From NCBI GenBank assembly GCA_009784685.1, contig WRBF01000012.1, positions 1 to 41,621 on the forward strand: a DNA stretch of 41,621 nt. Reading direction: 5' to 3'. The stretch is from Defluviitaleaceae bacterium (GTDB lineage: Bacteria > Bacillota > Clostridia > Lachnospirales > WRBF01). The translations under genes and the position numbers were made by a program. Positions 7,361-15,397 of the stretch are shown in pieces. How positions within the stretch are numbered: position 1 is the stretch's first letter; each line of letters opens with the position of its first letter. Below the pieces are notes generated by a model that made no database searches, was not told the DNA's origin, and saw only the letters and a program-made list of their open reading frames with translations.

Positions 7361-8599
7361 ATGTCGATAGTAAGACCTTTTAAGGCTGTTCGCCCTGATC
7401 CGAAACTTGCGGACAAAGTTGCGGCACTTCCTTACGATGTTATGAATTCAAACGAAGCAAGAGAAATGGTTAAAGATAACCCATATTCTTTCTTATTCGT
7501 TGACAAAGCCGAAATAAGCCTTGACCCAAGCATTGATCTTTATGATGCAAAAGTGTATGAAAAAGCGGCTAGCAACTTAAAACAAATGATCTCAGATAAA
7601 GTTTTTATACAAGATGAAAAACCATGTCTTTATATTTATCGTTTAACGATGAATGGCCGCCCTCAAACAGGCATAGTCGGCTGTACTTCAATTGATGAAT
7701 ATGAGGAAGGCAAAATCAAAAAACACGAGCATACTCGTGCAGACAAAGAAATTGATAGAATTAAGCATGTTGATATTACAAATGCACATACAGGTCCTAT
7801 ATTTTTAAGCTACAGAGCAAAAGCTGAAATTAACGCGGCGGTTGACAAATGGGTTAAAGAGCATGAAGCTGCTTATAATTTTGTCGCTGATGATGATGTT
7901 AGGCATGAAGCATGGGTTGTTGATTGCGCTAATACTATCGCCAAAATTCAAGGTGCTTTTGCTGAAGTTCCTGCGCTTTACATAGCAGACGGGCATCATA
8001 GAAATGCCTCTGCTGTTAAAGTAGGTCTTAAACGCCGAGAAGCAAACCCGAACTATGATAAAGAAGCTGAATTTAACTTCTACTTATCTGTTATTTTCCC
8101 TGATGATCAGCTTTATATCATGGACTACAACAGAGTTGTTAAGGACTTAAACGGTCTTTCTGACGATGAATTTATGAGTAAAGTCAAGGAAAAATTTGAT
8201 GTTACAGATTCAAACGACGGAATCCCTAAAAAACTTCATACATTCGGTATGTATCTTAACAAAAAATGGTATGCACTTACCGCAAAACCTGAGCTTATAA
8301 TTGATGACCCAATCGAAGCTCTTGATGTTTCGATACTTCAAAAGCAGCTTCTTTTCCCAATTCTTGGAATTGATGATCCAAGAACAAATAAACGTATCGA
8401 CTTCGTTGGCGGTATAAGAGGGCTTAAAGAACTTGAAAGACGTGTTGACAGCGGCGAAATGAAAGTTGCGTTCGCTATGTTCCCAACTTCAATGGATGAA
8501 CTTTTAGCTGTTGCAGACGCAGGTGAAGTAATGCCTCCTAAGTCTACTTGGTTTGAACCTAAGCTTCGTTCGGGAATGTTTGTTCATTTGTTAGATTAA
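7361..8599 (+). CDS. DUF1015 family protein, serine-operon associated
   Basis: A 412-aa soluble protein of the DUF1015 family, third gene of the serC-serA operon with a good ribosome binding site (CGGAGG) and a 39-bp gap. Typical motifs are the N-terminal VRPFKAVRPDP and AALPYDVMN, IKKHEHTRADKEIDRIKHVD in the middle, and LYIADGHHRNASA around residues 207-219. The DGHHR motif resembles that of ParB/SerK-like proteins, some of which are serine kinases (established for archaeal SerK; the link to DUF1015 is my inference). No phosphoserine phosphatase gene is visible here, so a role in the last serine step or in serine metabolism is plausible but unproven. Confidence 0.85.
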   Translation: MSIVRPFKAVRPDPKLADKVAALPYDVMNSNEAREMVKDNPYSFLFVDKAEISLDPSIDLYDAKVYEKAASNLKQMISDKVFIQDEKPCLYIYRLTMNGRPQTGIVGCTSIDEYEEGKIKKHEHTRADKEIDRIKHVDITNAHTGPIFLSYRAKAEINAAVDKWVKEHEAAYNFVADDDVRHEAWVVDCANTIAKIQGAFAEVPALYIADGHHRNASAVKVGLKRREANPNYDKEAEFNFYLSVIFPDDQLYIMDYNRVVKDLNGLSDDEFMSKVKEKFDVTDSNDGIPKKLHTFGMYLNKKWYALTAKPELIIDDPIEALDVSILQKQLLFPILGIDDPRTNKRIDFVGGIRGLKELERRVDSGEMKVAFAMFPTSMDELLAVADAGEVMPPKSTWFEPKLRSGMFVHLLD

Positions 8600-8665
8600 T
8601 TTAGATTATTTCTAGCCTAAAACTAGAAAAGGATTCTTAAAACTTATTTGAAATCCCTTCAACGC

Positions 8666-8717
8666 AAAACCACCATCGAGATTATAAGATGTTAATTTCT
8701 GATGGTGGTTTTGTTGT
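8666..8717 (+). terminator. terminator of the serine operon
   Basis: Perfect 12-bp stem AAAACCACCATC (8666-8677) with GATGGTGGTTTT (8701-8712), 23-base loop, followed by GTTGT. The self-complementary A- and T-rich flanks could make it work in both directions. Confidence 0.75.
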
Positions 8718-8750
8718 ATGCTAGTATTTTGCTAAAAAGCGGAGGTAAAA

Positions 8751-8939
8751 ATGGAAAAGATAAATTACAGCACCGAGAAGCTTAAAGAAGCGCACCGTTC
8801 GCTATTGTCTACGTTATGCAAATGCGAGAAGATTGATTTACAAAAGCAGGCGGCAGCGCAGCAGACTTTGTTGAAGCGTAGGATTGCTGCGCTTAAGATT
8901 GCTTTGGTGCTTATTGAGAGGGAGGTTGCTGAAAGGTAA
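8751..8939 (+). CDS. small helical protein of unknown function
   Basis: A 62-aa open frame with a strong ribosome binding site (GGAGG, 7 bases before ATG), which is why it is reported. The product is rich in Lys, Glu, Ala and Leu (TEKLKEAHRSLLSTLCKCEK, LKRRIAALKIALVLIEREV) and should form two amphipathic helices; it holds a CKC pair. No known family recognised. It lies between the serine operon terminator and the convergent typA gene, 23 bp from the typA stop, with no obvious promoter seen. It could be a regulator or a coiled-coil partner; the function is unknown. Confidence 0.55.
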   Translation: MEKINYSTEKLKEAHRSLLSTLCKCEKIDLQKQAAAQQTLLKRRIAALKIALVLIEREVAER

Positions 8940-8962
8940 GCATCTCCTGGGGACGAGTATCT

Positions 8963-10783
8963 TTAACCTTTTTTCGCTCGACTCCTATCCGTAGAATTCA
9001 ACAACTTCTTCCGAATCCTCAAACTCTCCGGCGTAACCTCAACTAACTCATCGTCGGCAATAAACTCCAAGCACTGCTCCAAGCTTAAAATCTCCGCAGG
9101 AACTAAACGCAGTGCATCATCACTGCCGGATGCTCTTACATTAGTCAGTTTTTTCTGTTTGCAAATATTAACTTCCATATCATCCCGGCGGGCATTGCGG
9201 CCTACGACCATTCCAGCGTAGACTTTAGTTCCGGGAGAGATAAATAGGCTGCCTCGCTCTTGTGCGTTATACATACCGTAAGGAACTGCTTCTCCTGTTT
9301 CAAAGGAAATCAGCGATCCTTGCGGTCTTTCAGGAATATCACCTTTATAAGGAGAATAGCCTCCGAAGAGTGTATTTATTATACCGTTACCCTTGGTATC
9401 GGTTAAAAATTCTGTACGGTATCCTATCAGACCTCTAGCGGGGATCATGAAATCAAGTCTTGTGTACCCACCTTTTGAAGTGCTCATCTGTTGTAATTCG
9501 CCACGGCGGCTACCAAGTTTCTGGATTACTACACCCGAGAAATCTTCCGGAACGTCTATTGTTACAGCTTCCATCGGTTCATGCTTCTGACCGTCTATTT
9601 CTTTGTACAGCACGGTAGGTTTTGATACTTGAAATTCATAACCTTCCCGCCGCATAGTTTCTATCAATATTGATAGATGCAACTCCCCTCGCCCGGTTAC
9701 TTTGAAGACATCTGTACTTTCTGTGTCTTCAACCCGCAAGCTGACATCAGTATTCAGCTCTTTATACAAACGTTCACGAATTTGACGTGAGGTTACAAAT
9801 TTCCCTTCTTTACCTGCAAATGGGCTGTTGTTAACAATGAAATTCATTGTTAACGTAGGTTCTGAAATTTTGCTGAAAGGTAATGGTGTAGGGCTTTCCG
9901 GATGGCATAAAGTGTCACCTATTTTTATTTCGGGAATCCCGGCTATTGCTATAATAGAGCCAACAGATGCCTCTTTCACTTCTTCCCTATCTAAGCCGGC
10001 GAATTCATATAGTTTAGATATGTTGACATTTTTAGATTTTCCCGGTTCATGTATATTAACAATCGTTACCATATCATTGATGTTTACAGTTCCGTTTATC
10101 ACCCTGCCTACACCGATTCGCCCGAGATAGCTGCTGTAATCTATGTTATAAATAAGTATTTGTGTATTGCCTGTCGGGTCTCCCGACGGAGCAGGGATAT
10201 GTTCCATTAGAGTATCAAACAGCGGCTCCATTCCTTTGCCATCATTAACCATCTCTTTTGCCGCCCAACCTTTTTTAGCTGAAGCAAACACAAATGGAGA
10301 ATTCAACTGAGCATCTGATGCTTCAAGTTCCATAAATAATTCCAAAACCTCATCAACCACTTCGTCCGGGCGAGCTTCCGGTCTGTCTACTTTATTTATA
10401 CACACAACGACGGGTAAATCTAACTCTAAAGCGTTCCTTAATACAAACTTCGTTTGAGGCATAGGACCTTCAAAGGCATCTACCAAAAGCACAACTCCAT
10501 CTACCATATTAAGTACACGTTCAACCTCGCCTCCAAAATCAGCATGTCCTGGTGTATCAACAATATTGATTTTTGTGTCTTTATACAGCACCGAGGTGTT
10601 TTTTGCCAAAATAGTTATGCCTCGTTCCCGCTCTAGGTCGCCAGAGTCCATAACTCTCTCTGACACGGTTTGATTTTCCCTAAAGGCACCGCTTTGCCAA
10701 AGAAGTTGGTCTACCAATGTGGTTTTTCCATGATCTACATGGGCTATAATTGCTACATTTCTTATGTTGCCGTTTGCTGTCAT
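8963..10783 (-). CDS. typA: Translational GTPase TypA/BipA
   Basis: Ribosome-associated GTPase of the EF-G family, involved in ribosome assembly and stress or cold adaptation in other bacteria. The protein is 606 aa, the normal length. GTPase motifs are complete: P-loop AHVDHGKT (14-21), ERERGITI in switch I, DTPGHADF (G3), NKVD (G4) and SAKKG (G5). EF-Tu domain 2, the EF-G III/V-like folds and the TypA-specific C-terminus ([36 protein letters not shown]) follow. The ATG at 10783 has AGGAA upstream. It is the last gene of the aldolase-ttcA-recombinase-typA cluster, 35 bp after the recombinase. Confidence 0.97.
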   Translation of the reverse strand: MTANGNIRNVAIIAHVDHGKTTLVDQLLWQSGAFRENQTVSERVMDSGDLERERGITILAKNTSVLYKDTKINIVDTPGHADFGGEVERVLNMVDGVVLLVDAFEGPMPQTKFVLRNALELDLPVVVCINKVDRPEARPDEVVDEVLELFMELEASDAQLNSPFVFASAKKGWAAKEMVNDGKGMEPLFDTLMEHIPAPSGDPTGNTQILIYNIDYSSYLGRIGVGRVINGTVNINDMVTIVNIHEPGKSKNVNISKLYEFAGLDREEVKEASVGSIIAIAGIPEIKIGDTLCHPESPTPLPFSKISEPTLTMNFIVNNSPFAGKEGKFVTSRQIRERLYKELNTDVSLRVEDTESTDVFKVTGRGELHLSILIETMRREGYEFQVSKPTVLYKEIDGQKHEPMEAVTIDVPEDFSGVVIQKLGSRRGELQQMSTSKGGYTRLDFMIPARGLIGYRTEFLTDTKGNGIINTLFGGYSPYKGDIPERPQGSLISFETGEAVPYGMYNAQERGSLFISPGTKVYAGMVVGRNARRDDMEVNICKQKKLTNVRASGSDDALRLVPAEILSLEQCLEFIADDELVEVTPESLRIRKKLLNSTDRSRAKKG

Positions 10784-10818
10784 TTGCTATTTCCTGCTTT
10801 CTATATTTTAAATGTGCG

Positions 10819-11880
10819 TTAATCATCCGACCTAAGCACAATATGCTTAGCCGCTTGCCGTTTACGGTCATCAACAATTTTAGCATAATGCTTCGCTGTT
10901 GTGTTTATATCAGAATGCCCTAAAGTGTCTGCTACCAAATAAATATCTCCTGTTTCTGCGTAAAGGCTTGTAGCGTAGGTGCTTCTTAGCTTATGCGGTG
11001 ATATTTTTTTAAGCGGAGTAACAGATGCCGCATATTTCTTAACAAGGTTTTGGACAGCCCTTGTGGTTATTCTTTTGCTTTGCAGCGACAGAAATAAAGC
11101 ATTTTCATGCCCTTCTTTAGCGGCAATCTTATCACGCTGATTCAAATACCCTTTTAACGCTTCTTCAACCTCTTTGCCAAAGTATAAAAGAGACTCATCT
11201 CCGCCTTTTCTTATAATCCTGATACTATTCGAATTAAAATCTATGTCGCTTATGTCTATCCCAACACATTCAGATACTCGCATACCTGTTCCGAGCAACA
11301 AAGTCGTAAGGGCAAGATCTCTTTTTGAAGTTAAGCTGTGAAATTTTTGACTTCGCTCCGATAAGCTTTCACCGCTTTCTACCTCGTCAAGGAAGTCTGC
11401 GACTTCATTTGCCTCTAAACGTGTTACTGTTCTTTTGTTAAGCTTCGGAAAATCAACTTTGTCAGCAGGATTTGATTCTATGACACCTTTTTTAAAATAA
11501 TATGAAAACATCGTGCGGACAGCGGCAAGCTTGCGTGATTTCCCTCTAGCACCATTTTGTATATCAATCGTAGTTCCTTTTCGTTCCTTTGTATAAAGCG
11601 ACAAGTATTCCATATAGCCTTCTATATCATCAGCATTGATTGCAGCAAGATCATTAAGCGTCATCTCGATCATATCTATATTTTGAAACTTGGGACATTC
11701 TTCTGTCAAATATCTAAAAAATATTTTAAGATCAATTGCATACGCCTCTCGCGTTCTGGGCGCAGTAGTATCATTAATCGCACGAAAAAAAGAAACAGTA
11801 AAAGCAGGGAGTTCTTTTTGCATCTCTCTAAGCCGCTCTTGACAGCGTTTGCTTTCTTCCGATTGATAATTGCCCGCCAT
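10819..11880 (-). CDS. XerC/XerD-type tyrosine recombinase
   Basis: Site-specific recombinase of 353 aa, probably chromosomal and Xer-like rather than part of a mobile element, as it sits inside a housekeeping operon. The N-terminal SAM-like core-binding domain covers about residues 25-150. The catalytic domain shows TGMRVSECVGIDI (first Arg), RKGGDESLLYF (Lys region), SPHKLRSTYAT (His-x-x-Arg), TLGHSDI (second His) and the nucleophile Tyr in KHYAK. All catalytic residues are present. The start codon directly follows the ttcA stop, so translation is probably coupled. It may act in chromosome dimer resolution. Confidence 0.87.
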   Translation of the reverse strand: MAGNYQSEESKRCQERLREMQKELPAFTVSFFRAINDTTAPRTREAYAIDLKIFFRYLTEECPKFQNIDMIEMTLNDLAAINADDIEGYMEYLSLYTKERKGTTIDIQNGARGKSRKLAAVRTMFSYYFKKGVIESNPADKVDFPKLNKRTVTRLEANEVADFLDEVESGESLSERSQKFHSLTSKRDLALTTLLLGTGMRVSECVGIDISDIDFNSNSIRIIRKGGDESLLYFGKEVEEALKGYLNQRDKIAAKEGHENALFLSLQSKRITTRAVQNLVKKYAASVTPLKKISPHKLRSTYATSLYAETGDIYLVADTLGHSDINTTAKHYAKIVDDRKRQAAKHIVLRSDD

Positions 11881-12606
11881 TTAATCTATGCCCTTTTCCC
11901 AACCCCTAATATTCGATCGCTTTATAGCTCCGAATACTTTTTCAACGAGATCGGGATATTCCTTGCTTTGTTCCTCTATAAATTCCTTAATTTTTTCACG
12001 CTTTGTATATCCATCAACAGGGCAAGGGCTTTTAACAACAGGGAGGTTTTCTCTTTGAACAAACTTGACTATTTCTGCCTCCGGCGCATACATTATCGGG
12101 CGTATTGAGTAAAGCTCTGTTTTGTCAAGATATGTTACAGGCGCAAATGTATGAATACGTCCTTCATAAAATAGCGATAAAAACAGCGTTTGAATGACAT
12201 CATCTTTATTATGCCCGAGCGCAATTTTATTACATCCAAGCTTCTTTGCTTCGTTGTTTAATGCGCCTTTTCGCATTTTTGAACAAAGCGCACATGGGTT
12301 TGATTCTTTTCTTATGTCGAAAATTATTTCACCGATATCTGTCTCGACAACCGTATATCTAACACCTATGTCATCGCACATCTTTTGAACCCCTGAAAGA
12401 TCAAAATTAGGAAGCCCAAGAGAGACTGTTATTGCCTCTACTTCATATTTTACAGGATAAAATCTCTGCATAGCCTTTAGACCCAAAAGAAGGGAAAGGC
12501 TGTCTTTGCCACCCGAAATTCCTACTCCTATACGATCTCCTTCCTGTATCATATCATAATCCATAGTTGCTTTTCTTATGTAGCTTAGTAATCTTTTAGT
12601 GTCCAT
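11881..12606 (-). CDS. ttcA: TtcA-like tRNA 2-thiolation PP-loop ATPase
   Basis: Adenylating enzyme of the TtcA/TtuA family that modifies tRNA with sulfur. The protein is 241 aa. It has the PP-loop VGISGGKDSLSLL near residues 27-39, the cysteine pair in CALCSKMRKG, which in TtcA-type enzymes helps hold an Fe-S cluster, a conserved LGHNKDD segment, and the C-terminal motif SPCPVDGYTKRE with the third cysteine. AGGAG precedes the ATG. The start overlaps the aldolase stop by 11 bases, and the stop abuts the recombinase start, so the three genes are one operon. Target position 32 is typical of TtcA, but is not proven for this branch. Confidence 0.88.
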   Translation of the reverse strand: MDTKRLLSYIRKATMDYDMIQEGDRIGVGISGGKDSLSLLLGLKAMQRFYPVKYEVEAITVSLGLPNFDLSGVQKMCDDIGVRYTVVETDIGEIIFDIRKESNPCALCSKMRKGALNNEAKKLGCNKIALGHNKDDVIQTLFLSLFYEGRIHTFAPVTYLDKTELYSIRPIMYAPEAEIVKFVQRENLPVVKSPCPVDGYTKREKIKEFIEEQSKEYPDLVEKVFGAIKRSNIRGWEKGID

Positions 12607-13507
12607 TGTATTCTCCTGTGTTTTTAATCTTTGCTCTCTGTAAAATCTCTATAATCTTAGATTTTTCTTCGTCGCTTGAATCCAAAAGCGGACTTCTAAC
12701 ACGCCCCCCTTTGTACCCTGTATAATCTGTTGCAAATTTAAGCCCTGCCACACCAAATGCTCCGGTGACAGCTGCATTTACAGGGAACATGCGATTGTAT
12801 AAATCTCTCGCCTCTTCCCATTTGCCCGCATCAAACAATTCCTGAGTTTCTGTGATTTCGTTAGGGCAGCAGTTAGCCATTGCAGAGATAATACCGGTAA
12901 TTCCAAGTGCAAGGGCAGGATACCATGCAGAAAATGTACCCGTCATAACTTGAAAGCTTGGGTCTGCAACTCGTAGGAATGTAGCCAATTGAGGCACATC
13001 TCCATTTGAATCCTTCATACCGACAATATTTGGGTGTCGGCTTAATTCAACTATCGCATCTGCGCTGATATTAACATGAGTAAACTTGCTTACGTTGTAA
13101 ATTAGGATTGGAATATCACTAGCATCAGCAACGGTTGTAAAATGCTTAATCAAAGATTTTGTGGTCATTGAACTCCCGTAATAAAACGGCGTAAGCACCA
13201 AAGCCGAATGAGCACCAAGCCTTGCACATTTATTAGTAAAAGAAATGGTTTCACGAGTTGATTCAAGACCACTTCCAACCATTACAGCTCGACCGGGAGC
13301 AGCATTTTCCACGGTATATTTTACAAGGTTAAGCTTTTCTTCTTCATTTAAATAAACTGTTTCGCTGTTGGAGCCAATAACTAAATATCCCGCTATTTTG
13401 TCTTTGTTCCACTTTTGTATGTTTGAAATAAATCCCTCATAGTCAATATCGCCATTTTCTTTAAACGGAGTTATCATCGGCGGCAATACGCCTTTAATTT
13501 TATTCAT
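12596..13507 (-). CDS. DapA-superfamily class I aldolase, HOGA-like
   Basis: Member of the DapA/N-acetylneuraminate lyase family, 303 aa, a TIM barrel with Schiff-base Lys165 (GMKDSNGD) and Tyr137 (LIYNVSKFT). The phosphate-type motif reads GSNSE (45-49) instead of GTTGE, and the DapA carboxylate-binding Arg of the YNVPxRT motif is replaced by Phe142. Segments such as VGSGLESTRETISFT, TPFYYGSSM and HPNIVGMKDSNGD resemble 4-hydroxy-2-oxoglutarate aldolase (HOGA1) more than true dihydrodipicolinate synthase. A 2-keto acid aldolase is therefore more likely than lysine synthesis. It is the first gene of the operon with ttcA and has its own promoter. Confidence 0.85.
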   Translation of the reverse strand: MNKIKGVLPPMITPFKENGDIDYEGFISNIQKWNKDKIAGYLVIGSNSETVYLNEEEKLNLVKYTVENAAPGRAVMVGSGLESTRETISFTNKCARLGAHSALVLTPFYYGSSMTTKSLIKHFTTVADASDIPILIYNVSKFTHVNISADAIVELSRHPNIVGMKDSNGDVPQLATFLRVADPSFQVMTGTFSAWYPALALGITGIISAMANCCPNEITETQELFDAGKWEEARDLYNRMFPVNAAVTGAFGVAGLKFATDYTGYKGGRVRSPLLDSSDEEKSKIIEILQRAKIKNTGEYNGH

Positions 13508-13572
13508 ATTGGCTTAGTCCTTTCTTTCAAAACTCCAATTTCGATTGCAATTTATTTGCTTCTGTGGTCTAT

Positions 13573-13601
13573 ATTATACATTGTGCCAGGGAATTTATCA
13601 A
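13573..13601 (-). promoter_or_regulatory. sigma-A promoter of the aldolase-ttcA-recombinase-typA operon
   Basis: On the minus strand TTGATA (13596-13601), a 17-bp spacer, and TATAAT (13573-13578). The leader to the ATG at 13507 is about 60 bases and carries AAAGGA. Confidence 0.75.
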
Positions 13602-13668
13602 TATATTTAATTGTCCTACTCTACTTTGGCGGAATGATAAACCATCTAAAGTCCTAAAAAGCTAATAT

Positions 13669-13697
13669 TTGCAAATAAACACCCTTCATGCTATAAT
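13669..13697 (+). promoter_or_regulatory. sigma-A promoter giving a leaderless transcript
   Basis: TTGCAA (13669-13674), 17-bp spacer, TATAAT (13692-13697). The ATG of the radical SAM gene starts at 13705, about 7 bases after the -10, where transcription should begin. No ribosome binding site exists between them. Confidence 0.7.
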
Positions 13698-13704
13698 CAT
13701 CACC

Positions 13705-14604
13705 ATGGAAACAGTCCCTGCGAAAACAATCGTTACTAAGACAAAAAAGCCTGCTGAATGGTTTGGTGCGGAGTATAATATGAATATTTACCGCGGATGT
13801 TCGCATGGGTGCATCTATTGTGACAGTAGAAGCGATTGTTACAGAAATGTTGATTTTGATACGGTTAAAGTTAAAGAGAATGCTTTGCAAATTATCCGCA
13901 ATGATTTACGCCGTAAGATTAAAAAAGGGGTAGTTGCAACGGGAGCAATGAGCGACCCTTATAATCCATTGGAGAAAAAGCTGTGTTTGACAAGAAATGC
14001 TCTTGAGTTAATCAATGCTTTTGGCTTTGGGGTTGCAATTGATACTAAAAGCAGCTTAATTGAACGGGATATTGATATATTATGCGATATTAAATCTCAC
14101 TCTCCCGTAATTGTTAAGATGACTATTACTACGGCTGATGATAATTTATCACAAAAAATTGAGCCGAACGTGATGGCTTCAAGCGAACGGTTTGATTTAT
14201 TGCGCAAATTATCAAATGCCGGAATATTTTGCGGTGTGCTTATGATGCCTATCTTGCCGTATATAAACGATACAGAGGAAAACATTTCTCAAATTTTGCA
14301 TAAAGCGAAAGAAGTTGGCTCTAAATTTGTATACCCCGCATTTGGAGTAACTTTGAGGCACGGCAATCGTGAGCATTACTATGGAAAGCTCGACGAGCTT
14401 TTTCCGCATATTAAACAAAAATATTCTGATGAATATGGCAGCAGATACATGTGTACGAGCAGAAATGTGAAGAAACTATGGGCTTTGGTTACAGAGCTTT
14501 GCGATAAATACGAGCTTTTGTACAACATGAAACATATTACGCAGTCTTACAGGCAAAGCTATAATATAAGCCAGCTAAGCTTATTTGATGACATCAACTA
14601 CTAA
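13705..14604 (+). CDS. SPL-family radical SAM protein with C-terminal beta-clamp motif
   Basis: Radical SAM enzyme of the SplB-like group (COG1533), related to spore photoproduct lyase, 299 aa. The 4Fe-4S motif CxxxCxxC is Cys32, Cys36 and Cys39 in YRGCSHGCIYCDSR. Further family motifs are GAMSDPYNPLEKKL and ILPYINDTEENI. The start at 13705 (METVPAKTIV) is chosen because the upstream bases form the promoter, making the mRNA leaderless. The protein ends ISQLSLFDDINY: QLSLF (290-294) is a consensus beta-sliding-clamp binding motif and is identical to that in the nearby DinB. This suggests, but does not prove, that the enzyme works on DNA at replication or repair sites. Confidence 0.87.
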   Translation: METVPAKTIVTKTKKPAEWFGAEYNMNIYRGCSHGCIYCDSRSDCYRNVDFDTVKVKENALQIIRNDLRRKIKKGVVATGAMSDPYNPLEKKLCLTRNALELINAFGFGVAIDTKSSLIERDIDILCDIKSHSPVIVKMTITTADDNLSQKIEPNVMASSERFDLLRKLSNAGIFCGVLMMPILPYINDTEENISQILHKAKEVGSKFVYPAFGVTLRHGNREHYYGKLDELFPHIKQKYSDEYGSRYMCTSRNVKKLWALVTELCDKYELLYNMKHITQSYRQSYNISQLSLFDDINY

Positions 14605-14616
14605 GGGGATTTAAAC

Positions 14617-15387
14617 TTGGAATACCTACATACTTTACTATATCTCGGTCCTCTTATTTTTTTAGCAGGTTTTATAGATTCTATCGCCGGTGGCGGCGGA
14701 ACTATAGGAATTCCCGCATATATGCTAACCGGTATGCCGGTTCATTTTGCGCTCGGGACTAATAAATTCAGTATGACAATCGGAACTGCTGTAGCTGCAG
14801 GTAGGTTTATTAAAAATAAGGCGGTTGACTTTCAAACAGTTGCCGTGTCAGTAATTTTCGCTTTGATTGGGTCGGCTTTAGGTGCATTAATTGCGCTTTC
14901 AATCAGCGATAGATCAATACGACTTGCCCTAATAATTATTTTACCATGCGTAGCTGTTTTCTTGGCATTTCGCAAGGGTAAGGTTTATGAGGGTGATCCG
15001 GAAAGCCTTTCGTTGCGTAAAAAGATCGTGTTAGCGACATTAGTTGGCTCTTTTATGGGCATTTTTGATGGACTAATAGGTCCCGGAACAGGAACATTTG
15101 GAATAATTGCATATAATGCATTTATGAAATACGATTTCAGAACAGCATCCGGAAATGCAAAAGTTGTTAATTTAGCATCAAATTTTGGTGCATTTGCAAC
15201 ATTTGCGCTTCATGGCAATGTTATTTTTATACTTGGGATACCTGCAGCGTTATGCTGTATAGCGGGGAACTACGTTGGGTCGGGGTTTGCGCTTAGAAAA
15301 GGGGCAAAACTAATACGTCCAATGCTTTTTGTTGTTCTTGGGATATTGCTTTTTAGGATTGTTTATGATTTTGCAAGCATGGGTTAG
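14617..15387 (+). CDS. TauE/SafE family membrane permease
   Basis: Putative anion exporter of the TauE/SafE family (sulfite, sulfonate or related organic anions in studied members), 256 aa with about eight membrane segments. The N-terminal IDSIAGGGGTIGIPAYM and the repeated half-site LIGPGTGTFGIIAYNAFMKYDF with ASGNAKVVNLASNFGA are characteristic. The TTG start at 14617 has AAGGGG 8 bases upstream. It lies 12 bp after the radical SAM gene and directly before dinB, so it is probably co-transcribed. The substrate cannot be told from sequence. Confidence 0.85.
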   Translation: MEYLHTLLYLGPLIFLAGFIDSIAGGGGTIGIPAYMLTGMPVHFALGTNKFSMTIGTAVAAGRFIKNKAVDFQTVAVSVIFALIGSALGALIALSISDRSIRLALIIILPCVAVFLAFRKGKVYEGDPESLSLRKKIVLATLVGSFMGIFDGLIGPGTGTFGIIAYNAFMKYDFRTASGNAKVVNLASNFGAFATFALHGNVIFILGIPAALCCIAGNYVGSGFALRKGAKLIRPMLFVVLGILLFRIVYDFASMG

Positions 15388-15397
15388 TGATGTGTCT

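Noticed and set aside
8940-8962. Possible further copy of the MITE terminal repeat (GGGGACGAGTAT)
   Set aside because: Only about 11 bases match, with a 2-base gap, and no partner end is nearby.
10819-11880. Tyrosine recombinase as evidence for a second mobile element
   Set aside because: It is tightly coupled to ttcA and typA in a housekeeping operon with matching composition, and no element ends were seen.
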